Shown: piece after piece, positions 32,490 to 41,752 of the stretch
Layout: each line of letters begins with the position of its first letter
How positions within the stretch are numbered: the first letter of the stretch is position 1
NCBI RefSeq assembly: GCF_022009635.1
Contig: NZ_CP091716.1
Span: 4,788,501-4,852,500 of the forward strand
Reading direction: 5' to 3'
DNA from: Variovorax paradoxus
Lineage (GTDB): Bacteria; Pseudomonadota; Gammaproteobacteria; Burkholderiales; Burkholderiaceae_C
Length of the DNA stretch: 64,000 bases
The notes under the pieces: model-generated
Database searches by the model: none
Told to the model about the DNA's origin: nothing
What the model saw: only the letters and a program-made list of their open reading frames with translations
Position numbers and translations under genes: made by a program

Positions 32490-34169
32490 ATGACTGCACA
32501 GAAGATTCCGAGCCTCCTTGTCCTGCATCGCCGCGCCGCGGCCTGCGCCCTCGCCGCCTCGGCCCTGCTGCTGGGCGCCTGCACCGCCCCCACCGAGGCC
32601 CAGCGGCAGGCCACCGCCAGCACCCCGCCGCCCACCGACTGCACCGCCTGGGTCGGCACCGACCGCAACGCCATGATGGGCGGCTACCTGCTGGGGCAAG
32701 GCCCCAAGGGCTCCGGCGCCAAGGAATGCGTGCCCGTGCTCATGACGGCCAACCGCCCGCCGCCCGGCTATGCGGGCGGCGACTACTACGTCAGCGAATT
32801 CACCGACGACAAGCTCAAGGCCCGCTGGCGCGCCTGCAAGGAAGACCCCGTGTGCTTCAAGCGCATCGACGCGCAGATGCAGCGCTGGCTGCCGCCCAAC
32901 AAGGAGCGCGCCACGCGCTCGACCGGCGTGGTCGACCCGTCGGGCAAGATCGATCCGGACGGCAATGTCGACCTGAAGCAGATCCGCCGGCCCGCCTTCT
33001 TCGCCAAGGCGCCGTACCGCGAAGGCATCGCCGAGGCCGACGCCCGCACCTGGATCGTGGAGTTCACCGCGCCGCACGACGCCTTCGAGCGCATCGACCT
33101 GAAGATGACCGGCGACATCAAGCTGCGCGGCTGGTACATCGAGGGCGCCGGCATCGACGACGGCAAGGGCAAGAAGGTCCGCGCCCTGGCCATCATGGCG
33201 CCGGGCGGCGGCGGGCAGCTCACGGCCATCCAGCATCCGGACGAGGTGGCCTACCGCATCGACGAGAAGACCGGCAAGACTGTTCCCATCAACTTTCCCA
33301 ACGCGACCACCGAGACCATGGGCCAGCGCTGGTGGCGCGAGAACCTGTATGCGCTGAACCAGGCGGGCTTCGACGTGCTGGCCTACGACCGGCGCGGCGA
33401 AGGCCTGTCGGGCGGCTTCAGCGACACCAACACGCTGGAGCAAGGCGAGGACGTGTTCCGCGCGCTGGCGGCGCTGGAGGGCGGACGCGGCCTGCGCCTG
33501 CTCGCGCCATCGGGCGAACTGTTCGAGGGCGAGAACGCGCGCGGCCGGCTGCTGGCGGGCATGAAGGCCAACGAGATTCCGCTGGTGCTCGGCGGCTACT
33601 CGCGCGGCTCGATGTCGACCGCCTGGGCCATGACCAAGAACTACGTGGCCGAATGCACCTTCGACATGCCCCAGCCCAACTGCACGCCGCCCAAGGGCCT
33701 GAAGAACATCCACGGCACCATCCTGCTGTCGTCGTTTGCCAGCGGCGCGGGCTACGTGGGCGACTCGCCCGACCTTGCCGACCGCAACCTGTTCCTGGGC
33801 GGCATGGCGGCGGACCACCACATCGTTTTCTATCCGAACTCGTCCACGCTGGCGGGCATGGACCGCTGGCCCGCCGCCTTCTTCGGCAAGGGCCTGTGGG
33901 ACCGCGCCGAGACGCTCGAGGGCACCGTGGCGGCCTACAACCGCATCCGCGGCCTGAAGGAGATCGTGCTGGCGCGCGGGCCGCATTCCATCGAGACCTG
34001 GCCCGCGTCCGACCGCGACTACCTGCGCGAGCGCATGGTGCTGTTCGCGAAGACGGTGATCATCGGCGCGCGCACCATTCCGGGCGCGCGGCCGTGGAAG
34101 GACTTCAAGTCGCTGGTGGCGACCACGCCCGATTCGTGGGAACCCTCGTCGCGGCCCAAGGCCCCCTGA
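32490..34169 (+). CDS. lipoprotein alpha/beta hydrolase
   Basis: A 559-residue exported protein with a lipobox, LLLGAC (Cys at about residue 31), after an Arg-containing N-region. The body is an alpha/beta-hydrolase domain: an oxyanion-type segment MAPGGGGQ near 240, YDRRGEGLSGGF near 300 and nucleophile elbow GGYSRGSMST near 370 (GxSxG, Ser). A C-terminal His candidate occurs in ARGPHSIETWP. The N-terminal ~200 residues are Cys/Pro-containing and match no family I know. Substrate is unknown. It sits directly upstream of the LysE-type gene (29-bp gap) and may share its transcript. Confidence 0.75.
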   Translation: MTAQKIPSLLVLHRRAAACALAASALLLGACTAPTEAQRQATASTPPPTDCTAWVGTDRNAMMGGYLLGQGPKGSGAKECVPVLMTANRPPPGYAGGDYYVSEFTDDKLKARWRACKEDPVCFKRIDAQMQRWLPPNKERATRSTGVVDPSGKIDPDGNVDLKQIRRPAFFAKAPYREGIAEADARTWIVEFTAPHDAFERIDLKMTGDIKLRGWYIEGAGIDDGKGKKVRALAIMAPGGGGQLTAIQHPDEVAYRIDEKTGKTVPINFPNATTETMGQRWWRENLYALNQAGFDVLAYDRRGEGLSGGFSDTNTLEQGEDVFRALAALEGGRGLRLLAPSGELFEGENARGRLLAGMKANEIPLVLGGYSRGSMSTAWAMTKNYVAECTFDMPQPNCTPPKGLKNIHGTILLSSFASGAGYVGDSPDLADRNLFLGGMAADHHIVFYPNSSTLAGMDRWPAAFFGKGLWDRAETLEGTVAAYNRIRGLKEIVLARGPHSIETWPASDRDYLRERMVLFAKTVIIGARTIPGARPWKDFKSLVATTPDSWEPSSRPKAP

Positions 34170-34198
34170 CTGACACCCGCCAAGCAAGGATGAATCCG

Positions 34199-34828
34199 AT
34201 GTTCCCCCAAGACGTTCTGCTCGCCTACATCGCGGCCTGCCTGGTGGTCGTGATGGCCCCCGGACCCGACAACATCCTGGCCATCAGCCGCGGCCTGAGC
34301 CAGGGCAAGGCGGCGGCAGCGCTGTCTTCCGTCGGCGCGGGGCTGGGCATCATGTTCCACACCGCGGCGGCGGCGCTGGGCCTGTCGCTGGTGATCCAGG
34401 CATCGCCCGTGGCGTTCTGGGCCGTGAAGGCGGTCGGCGGGCTGTATCTGCTGTGGCTGGGCTACAAGGCGCTGTCGTCGCGCAACCTGGTGTCGTTCGA
34501 GCCGGGTGCCCACCAGCCGCTGCGCAAGGTGTTCCTCACGGGGCTGCTGTCGAACGTGCTGAACCCGAAGCCGGGGCTGTTCGTGCTGGCCTTCCTGCCG
34601 CAGTTCGTGAGCGCGGCTCGCGGGCCGGTGGCGCTGCAGATGCTGGTGTACGGCGCGATCTTCGCGGTGCTGACCGCGCTGATCTTCACCGTGCTGGGCT
34701 GCTTCGCGTTCCGGCTGTCGTCGTGGCTGCGGCGGCATCCGCGCGTGGGCACCGGCCTGAACGTGGGGGCCGGCCTCACTTTCATCGCGGCGGGGCTGTC
34801 GGTGCTCGCGTTGCGACAGCGGACCTGA
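34199..34828 (+). CDS. LysE/RhtB-family amino-acid or metabolite exporter
   Basis: A 209-residue inner-membrane protein with about six hydrophobic segments. The LysE/RhtB signature is VVVMAPGPDNILAISRGLSQG near the N-terminus, and FLTGLLSNVLNPKPGLFVLAFLPQF lies mid-protein. I start at ATG 34199, which AAGGA precedes at about eight bases; ATG 34190 lies on top of that ribosome site. Members export amino acids such as lysine, homoserine and threonine. The substrate cannot be told here. Confidence 0.9.
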   Translation: MFPQDVLLAYIAACLVVVMAPGPDNILAISRGLSQGKAAAALSSVGAGLGIMFHTAAAALGLSLVIQASPVAFWAVKAVGGLYLLWLGYKALSSRNLVSFEPGAHQPLRKVFLTGLLSNVLNPKPGLFVLAFLPQFVSAARGPVALQMLVYGAIFAVLTALIFTVLGCFAFRLSSWLRRHPRVGTGLNVGAGLTFIAAGLSVLALRQRT

Positions 34829-34833
34829 CCCGG

Positions 34834-35022
34834 TCAGTTCTTGCGCGGGTCGTAGGGCCGGCGGTCGTAGCGGTCGGGCACGCCGTCACCATCGCTGTCG
34901 CGATTGCGCTCGTAGCGGTCGGGGATGCCGTTGTGGTCGCGATCGCGGTCGCGCCGGTGGTTGTCGTGGCCGCAGCCCGCCATCAGGGTGGCGGCGGCAA
35001 TCAGGAGAAGGATGTTTTTCAA
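34834..35022 (-). CDS. mini-lipoprotein with Asp-rich calcium-type repeats
   Basis: A 62-residue protein from TTG 35022: MKNILLLIAAATLMAGC is a textbook lipoprotein signal (lipobox LMAGC). The mature part is 46 residues with two Asp-rich units, DRDRDHNGIPDRYERN and DSDGDGVPDRYDR. They resemble thrombospondin type-3 / EF-hand-like calcium loops (DxDxDGxxD). The frame stays open to 35346, but that extension runs through a terminator and a structured region and is not coding. It converges with the LysE gene (5-bp gap). A surface or metal-binding role is inferred. Confidence 0.65.
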   Translation of the reverse strand: MKNILLLIAAATLMAGCGHDNHRRDRDRDHNGIPDRYERNRDSDGDGVPDRYDRRPYDPRKN

Positions 35023-35130
35023 GGGCGGATTCTTCGTGTTGTAGGTGCAGCGCAGTGTGCGCGGCCCACCTGAAGAATCCCTCAACGGAGACTGAAGCCT
35101 TCGTGAAGGCGCGCGGGGCTTTCGTCGCGC

Positions 35131-35160
35131 AAAAAAGAACCCGGCACCAGGGCCGGGTCC
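35131..35160 (-). terminator. intrinsic terminator ending a minus-strand transcript
   Basis: On the minus strand the hairpin ACCCGGC-CCTGGT-GCCGGGT (35158-35139) is followed by TTCTTTTTTG, a classical Rho-independent terminator. No T-run follows it on the plus strand. It lies upstream of the mini-lipoprotein start and downstream of no protein gene, so it must end a non-coding transcript or act as an attenuator. Confidence 0.75.
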
Positions 35161-35309
35161 AAGCCTCGTTGCTGTCACGCAGCGAAGCCCTCGCAAAGGG
35201 AGGAATACGAGGGACGGGACAACCGTCGATTCCCAACTTATCGAAGCCCGGGCAAGCGGATTCGAAGCGAATGCCGCCTCCTCGGGACGGACAAGACCTA
35301 CGAGGCCTG
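35161..35309 (-). ncRNA. candidate structured small RNA (or attenuator leader)
   Basis: About 150 bases on the minus strand are enclosed by a 10-bp stem (35309-35300 with 35169-35160, one GU pair) that abuts the terminator. Internal hairpins are visible: GCGGCATTCG-CTT-CGAATCCGC, TCGAT/ATCGA, CCCTCG/CGAGGG and GCTG-CGTGA-CAGC. The multi-branched fold, followed at once by an intrinsic terminator, suggests an independent sRNA of about 175 nt. The size recalls 6S RNA, but the branching does not look like the 6S rod. A riboswitch-type leader for the lipoprotein gene is the alternative. I recognise no known family. Confidence 0.5.
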
Positions 35310-35401
35310 CCCCATGCGCGCATCGCATGTCGGCCTCGGACGACATGGCTGTGCGCCCTGTGTCCTCAAATGCGTCGCGCGCGGTCCCTTACGGTGTCGC
35401 C

Positions 35402-37642
35402 ATGCCCAATCGACCCAGTTCCCCGAGCTCCGACGCCTCCGCCTCCTCGCAAACCCCGCATCGCTGGCAGTTCATCCGCACAGGCGGCGCCGACCAGGTC
35501 ATCTTTCGCACCGGCGAGGACATCGCCCGCATCGCGGAACTCGACCAGAAGCTCTGGGTGGCGCTCGCCTGCCCGACGCGCGGCATCGACTTCGACACGC
35601 GCACCCTCGACCTGATCGACACCGACCGCGACGGCCGCGTACGCCCGCCCGAAGTGGTCGCGGCCTGCGAGTGGGTCTGCGCGCGCCTGCGCAACCCCGA
35701 CGTGCTGCTGCAAGGCAGCGACGTGCTGACGCTGGGCGACCTGGACGACAGCAACCCCGCCGGCGCGCGGCTGCTGGAGGAAGCGCGCCGCCTGCTGCAG
35801 ATCCAGGGCAAGCCCGATGCGCAGACGCTCACGCTCGCCGACATTGCCGACCGCGGCGAACTGCTGGCGGCCATGCGCTTCAACGGCGACGGCGTGGTCA
35901 CGCCCGACACCGCGCAGGACGATGCCGTGCGCGCCACCATCTCCGAAGTGATGCGACTGCACGGCAGCGTGCCCGATCGCCACAAGGAGACGCCCGGCGT
36001 GGACCGCGCCCGCGTCGAAGCCTTCTTCGCCGAGGTGCAGACCGCGCGCGACTGGCATGCGCAGGCCGACGCCGGCAACGCCGAGCTGATGCCGCTGGGC
36101 GAGCCCACGCTAGCCGCGGCCGACGCGGCGCTCAAGGTGCAGGCCAAGCTCGACGACTTTTTCGCGCGATGCCGCGTGGCCGCCTTCGACGCGCAGGCCG
36201 TGACCGCGCTCAACCCCTCGGCCAAGGCTTATGACGCGCTCGGCGCGAACAGCTTGGACCTGCACGCGGAGCCCATCGCCGAGCTGCCGCTGGCCCCGGT
36301 CACGCCGCGCTGCGTGCTGCCGCTGAGCGGCACCGCCCTCAACCCCGCGTGGGCCGATGCGGTGGCCGCCTTTGCCGAGCGCAGCGTGGCGCCGCTGCTC
36401 GGCGCGCGCGAGGAACTGGCCGAGGAAGAGTGGCTCGCCATTCGCCGCAAGCTCGCGCCGCTGCAGGCCCTGATGGCCAGGCGCCCCGACAACTGGGCCG
36501 CCGCGCTGCCGCTCGACAAGCTCGACGCGCTGCTTGAGACCCGCGAAGCATTGCTCGCGCTGATCCACGACGACGAAGCCGCCGAGGAGCACAACACGCT
36601 GCTGGTCGACCTGGAAAAGCTGATCCGCCTGCAGCGCGACCTGGTGGTGCTGCTGGACAACTTCGTGTCGTTCAAGGCCTTCTACCGGCGCGAAGGCGCG
36701 ATCTTCCAGGCCGGCACGCTGTTTCTCGACGGCCGCAGCTGCGAGCTGACGGTACAGGTGCAGGACACGGCCAAACACGCGGTGCTCGCGGGCCTGGCGA
36801 AGACCTGCCTGGCCTACTGCGACTGCACCCGCCAGGGCGCGAAGATGAGCATTGCCGCGGCCTTCACGGCGGGCGACATCGACTTCCTGTTCGTCGGGCG
36901 CAACGGCGTGTTCTACGACCGTCAGGGCCGCGACTGGGACGCCACCATCACCAAGCTGATCGAGAACCCGACCAGCGTGGCGCAGGCCTTCTTCGCGCCG
37001 TACAAGAAGTTCGTGCGCGTGATCGAGGAACAGGTGGCCAAGCGCGCCGCCGCGCAGGACGCCGCCGGCCAGGGCAGCCTGACGAGTTTCGCGACCAAGC
37101 TCACGACCGCCGACCAGGCCGCGGACGCCGCCAAGGCGCCGGCCGCCGCGCCCCGCCCCACCGGCCGTGTCGACGTGGGCACGGTGGCCGCCATCGGCGT
37201 GGCGCTGGGGAGCATCAGCGCGGTGCTGGTGGCCATCTTCGGCAAGTTCGTCGACTTGGGGCAATGGATACCGGTGGCCCTGCTGGGCATCGTGCTCGCC
37301 ATCTCGGGGCCGAGCATGCTGATCGCATGGCTCAAGCTGCGCCAGCGCAGCCTGGGGCCGATCCTCGACGCCAGCGGCTGGGCCATCAACGGGCGCATGA
37401 AGGTGAATGTGCGGCTGGGCGGCATGCTCTCGCAGACAGCGCGGGTGCCGCCGGGTGCCAGGCGCATCGTGCGCGACCCCTACCGAGACCGCCACGGCGC
37501 GACCGGCGTGGCCGCGCTGGCGGTGCTGGTGCTGGCGGTGACGCTGCTGGCCTGGCGCATGAACTGGCTCGACGACCGCCTGCCCGCCGCGTTGCAGCAT
37601 TCGCCGACCGCGCAGGCCGCGGCGCGCCCCGGGGCCGCCTGA
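35402..37642 (+). CDS. large membrane-anchored protein with EF-hand-like loop, function unknown
   Basis: A 746-residue protein from ATG 35402 (an upstream frame from 35327 overlaps the structured RNA region). Near residue 72 is DTDRDGRVRPPEV, an EF-hand-like calcium loop, with a weaker FNGDGVVTPDTA later. A long helical central part follows (charged, with LLVDLEKLIRLQRDLVVLLDNF). Residues about 600-660 and 690-715 hold three hydrophobic segments (VAAIGVALGSISAVLVAIF, WIPVALLGIVLAISGPSMLI, VAALAVLVLAVTLLAW). No signal peptide is seen, so most of the protein is probably cytoplasmic. I recognise no named family. Confidence 0.75.
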   Translation: MPNRPSSPSSDASASSQTPHRWQFIRTGGADQVIFRTGEDIARIAELDQKLWVALACPTRGIDFDTRTLDLIDTDRDGRVRPPEVVAACEWVCARLRNPDVLLQGSDVLTLGDLDDSNPAGARLLEEARRLLQIQGKPDAQTLTLADIADRGELLAAMRFNGDGVVTPDTAQDDAVRATISEVMRLHGSVPDRHKETPGVDRARVEAFFAEVQTARDWHAQADAGNAELMPLGEPTLAAADAALKVQAKLDDFFARCRVAAFDAQAVTALNPSAKAYDALGANSLDLHAEPIAELPLAPVTPRCVLPLSGTALNPAWADAVAAFAERSVAPLLGAREELAEEEWLAIRRKLAPLQALMARRPDNWAAALPLDKLDALLETREALLALIHDDEAAEEHNTLLVDLEKLIRLQRDLVVLLDNFVSFKAFYRREGAIFQAGTLFLDGRSCELTVQVQDTAKHAVLAGLAKTCLAYCDCTRQGAKMSIAAAFTAGDIDFLFVGRNGVFYDRQGRDWDATITKLIENPTSVAQAFFAPYKKFVRVIEEQVAKRAAAQDAAGQGSLTSFATKLTTADQAADAAKAPAAAPRPTGRVDVGTVAAIGVALGSISAVLVAIFGKFVDLGQWIPVALLGIVLAISGPSMLIAWLKLRQRSLGPILDASGWAINGRMKVNVRLGGMLSQTARVPPGARRIVRDPYRDRHGATGVAALAVLVLAVTLLAWRMNWLDDRLPAALQHSPTAQAAARPGAA

Positions 37643-37741
37643 GTCCCTGTCCGAGCGCCTGCCCCGGCGCTTGAAAAGCTCTTTCGCGCCGCCATTTCTC
37701 CTGAACTCCCGGAGATCCTGGCGACTGAAAGAGGTGCTCAC

Positions 37742-38701
37742 ATGGGCGCACGCGAAGACGAATTCCTGCTCGATTCCTACTCGGCCACCGTCACACGGGT
37801 GGCGCACACGGCCAGCGCGGCGGTCGCGCACATCAAGGTCCGAAAACAGCCCCAGCGCGGCAACGCGGGCGGCCAGGGCAGCGGCTCCGGCTTTCTCTTC
37901 ACGCCGGACGGCTTCGCCATCACCAATGCCCATGTGGTCGAAGGCGCGAGCGAGCTGCGCGCAGCCTTTTCGGACGGCACCGAGAGCCCGGCGCGCCTGG
38001 TCGGCATCGACGCCTCGACCGACGTGGCGGTGCTGCGCATCGAGTCGCACACCAGCGCCTTCCTGCCGCTGGGCAGTTCCGCGGCGCTGCAGCCCGGCCA
38101 GCTGGCCGTGGCGGTCGGCAATCCGCTGGGTTTCGACTTCACCGTGACCGCCGGCATCGTGAGCGCGCTGGGCCGCAGCCTGCCTTCGCGCGGCGGCCGG
38201 ATGATCGAGGACGTGATCCAGACCGACGTGGCGCTGAACCCCGGCAATTCGGGCGGACCGCTGCTCGACAGCGCCGCGCAGGTCATCGGCGTGAACACGG
38301 CGGTGATTCCGTCGGCCCAGGGCCTGAGCTTTGCGGTGGCCATCGACACCGCGCGCTGGGTGGCCGGGGAGCTGATGCGCCACGGCGCGGTGCGGCGCGG
38401 CAAGCTGGGCGTGCAGTGCGCGGCGATGGCCCTGCCCCGGCGCTGGGTGCGCGAAAACGAATGGTCCGTCGGCACCGGCCTGCGGGTGGTCGAGGTGGTG
38501 GCCGGCTCGGCGGCGGCGCGCGACGGGCTGCGCAGCGGCGACATCCTCATCGGCTGCGACGGAACGCCGCTGGCGCAGCTGTCTGACCTGCTCAAGCGCC
38601 TGGCCGGCGAAGGCTACGGACGGCCGCTGCTGCTGAAGCTGCTGCGCCCGGTGGCCGGCACGCTGACGACGCTTTACCTGACGGTGGCGCCGGGGGGTTG
38701 A
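37742..38701 (+). CDS. S1C trypsin-like serine protease with PDZ domain, no signal peptide
   Basis: A 319-residue DegP/HtrA-type protein. The catalytic triad is visible: His in ITNAHVVEG, Asp in ASTDVAVLRIE and Ser in NPGNSGGPLLD. A single C-terminal PDZ domain holds LRVVEVVAGSAAARDGLRSGDILIGCDG. AGAGG lies seven bases before ATG 37742. Unlike DegP/DegQ/DegS it has no signal peptide or membrane anchor, so it probably acts in the cytoplasm. It follows the EF-hand-like membrane protein by 99 bp on the same strand. Confidence 0.9.
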   Translation: MGAREDEFLLDSYSATVTRVAHTASAAVAHIKVRKQPQRGNAGGQGSGSGFLFTPDGFAITNAHVVEGASELRAAFSDGTESPARLVGIDASTDVAVLRIESHTSAFLPLGSSAALQPGQLAVAVGNPLGFDFTVTAGIVSALGRSLPSRGGRMIEDVIQTDVALNPGNSGGPLLDSAAQVIGVNTAVIPSAQGLSFAVAIDTARWVAGELMRHGAVRRGKLGVQCAAMALPRRWVRENEWSVGTGLRVVEVVAGSAAARDGLRSGDILIGCDGTPLAQLSDLLKRLAGEGYGRPLLLKLLRPVAGTLTTLYLTVAPGG

Positions 38702-38723
38702 TGCCTGCCGGAAAATCGGCGGC

Positions 38724-40776
<2,053 letters not shown>

Positions 40777-40785
40777 AGACGCCGC

Positions 40786-41649
40786 TCAGGCGATCATCGA
40801 CTCCAGGTCCGCGGCCAGCACGCGCGGTGCCGGCATGCCCTGCACGATGTCCTCGGTGATGCCGATGGCCATCGCCGACTGGGTGGGCCAGAGGGCGCCG
40901 AGGTTGCTCAGGTCCACGCCCTGGCGCTCCAGCGCCACGCGCCACACGGCCATGTGAAGAATGCCGCCGAGCGCATCGGGGCGCTCCGCCTTGGCCTGGG
41001 TCACGAAGCTGGAAAGCGCGTTGACCAGTTCGGGAGCGAATTCCCAGCGGCGCGCCAGCGAGGCGCTCACGTCGCCGTAGTGGTAGCCGAACTCGACCAG
41101 CTCGAGCTGCGCACGGCCCAGTGCGTCGAAGGGATGGGTGGCGTTCAATGAAGCCATGCGCTCCGGCATGGCCTGCGCCATGATCAGGTGACCGATGGCA
41201 TGCATGCTGCCCGCGGTGAAAGCCAGGTTGGGATCGACGCGCCGGGTCTTGGAAGCCAGATACCTGGAGACCGAAGCCACGCGCAGGCTGTGGGCCCAGA
41301 ACTCCGGCAACTTGACGCCCTCCACCTTCCGGAACGAACCCGACAGGCCCGAGCTCACCACGAACGACCGGATGGCCGAGAGCCCGAGCATCAGGATCGC
41401 GCCCTGGATGGACGAGACCTTGCGCGGCAGCCCGAAGAACGGCGAATTGACCATCTGCAGCACCTTGGCCGCAAGCACCTGGTCGAGCTCGATGCGGTGG
41501 GCGATGGCCGCGAAGGGCACGTCGTCGTCGCGCAGCATCTCTATGAGGTCGGACACCACCCTGGGAACGGTAGGGAGCGACTCGTCATTGGCAAAGAGTT
41601 CGTCGAGTGTCATGGCGCTTTTGGCGGTGTTGCCTTGGTATGTATGCAA
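40786..41649 (-). CDS. HDOD-domain signalling protein
   Basis: A 287-residue single-domain HDOD protein: LPTVPRVVSDLIEML start, IELDQVLAAKVLQMVNSPFFGLPRKVSSIQGAILMLG (the classical HDOD core, read in two overlapping parts), AHSLRVASVSRYLA, then SMHAIGHLIM where HD hydrolases carry HD. The metal ligands are therefore absent, as is usual for HDOD. ATG 41613 is an alternative start, with residues MTLDELFAND. Such proteins occur in chemotaxis and c-di-GMP signalling networks. It lies 103 bp downstream of the GspE-like gene on the same strand and may work with it. Confidence 0.85.
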   Translation of the reverse strand: MHTYQGNTAKSAMTLDELFANDESLPTVPRVVSDLIEMLRDDDVPFAAIAHRIELDQVLAAKVLQMVNSPFFGLPRKVSSIQGAILMLGLSAIRSFVVSSGLSGSFRKVEGVKLPEFWAHSLRVASVSRYLASKTRRVDPNLAFTAGSMHAIGHLIMAQAMPERMASLNATHPFDALGRAQLELVEFGYHYGDVSASLARRWEFAPELVNALSSFVTQAKAERPDALGGILHMAVWRVALERQGVDLSNLGALWPTQSAMAIGITEDIVQGMPAPRVLAADLESMIA

Positions 41650-41752
41650 AAGATTTTGCTCCAGTACCCCGCCCGGTCAACGACGAATCGGTGCGAATCT
41701 GTAATTTCTACTGATTCCGGTAGGCCGCCGGGCCACCAACCCGGCGCCGCCC

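Noticed and set aside
35161..35309. Assignment of the structured RNA as 6S RNA
   Set aside because: Size and closing stem would fit, but the several internal hairpins do not give the long interrupted rod with a central bubble expected of 6S. Left as unassigned.
34834..35346. 170-residue version of the mini-lipoprotein
   Set aside because: The extra N-terminal part is translated through an intrinsic terminator and a structured segment and would bury the lipoprotein signal inside the protein.
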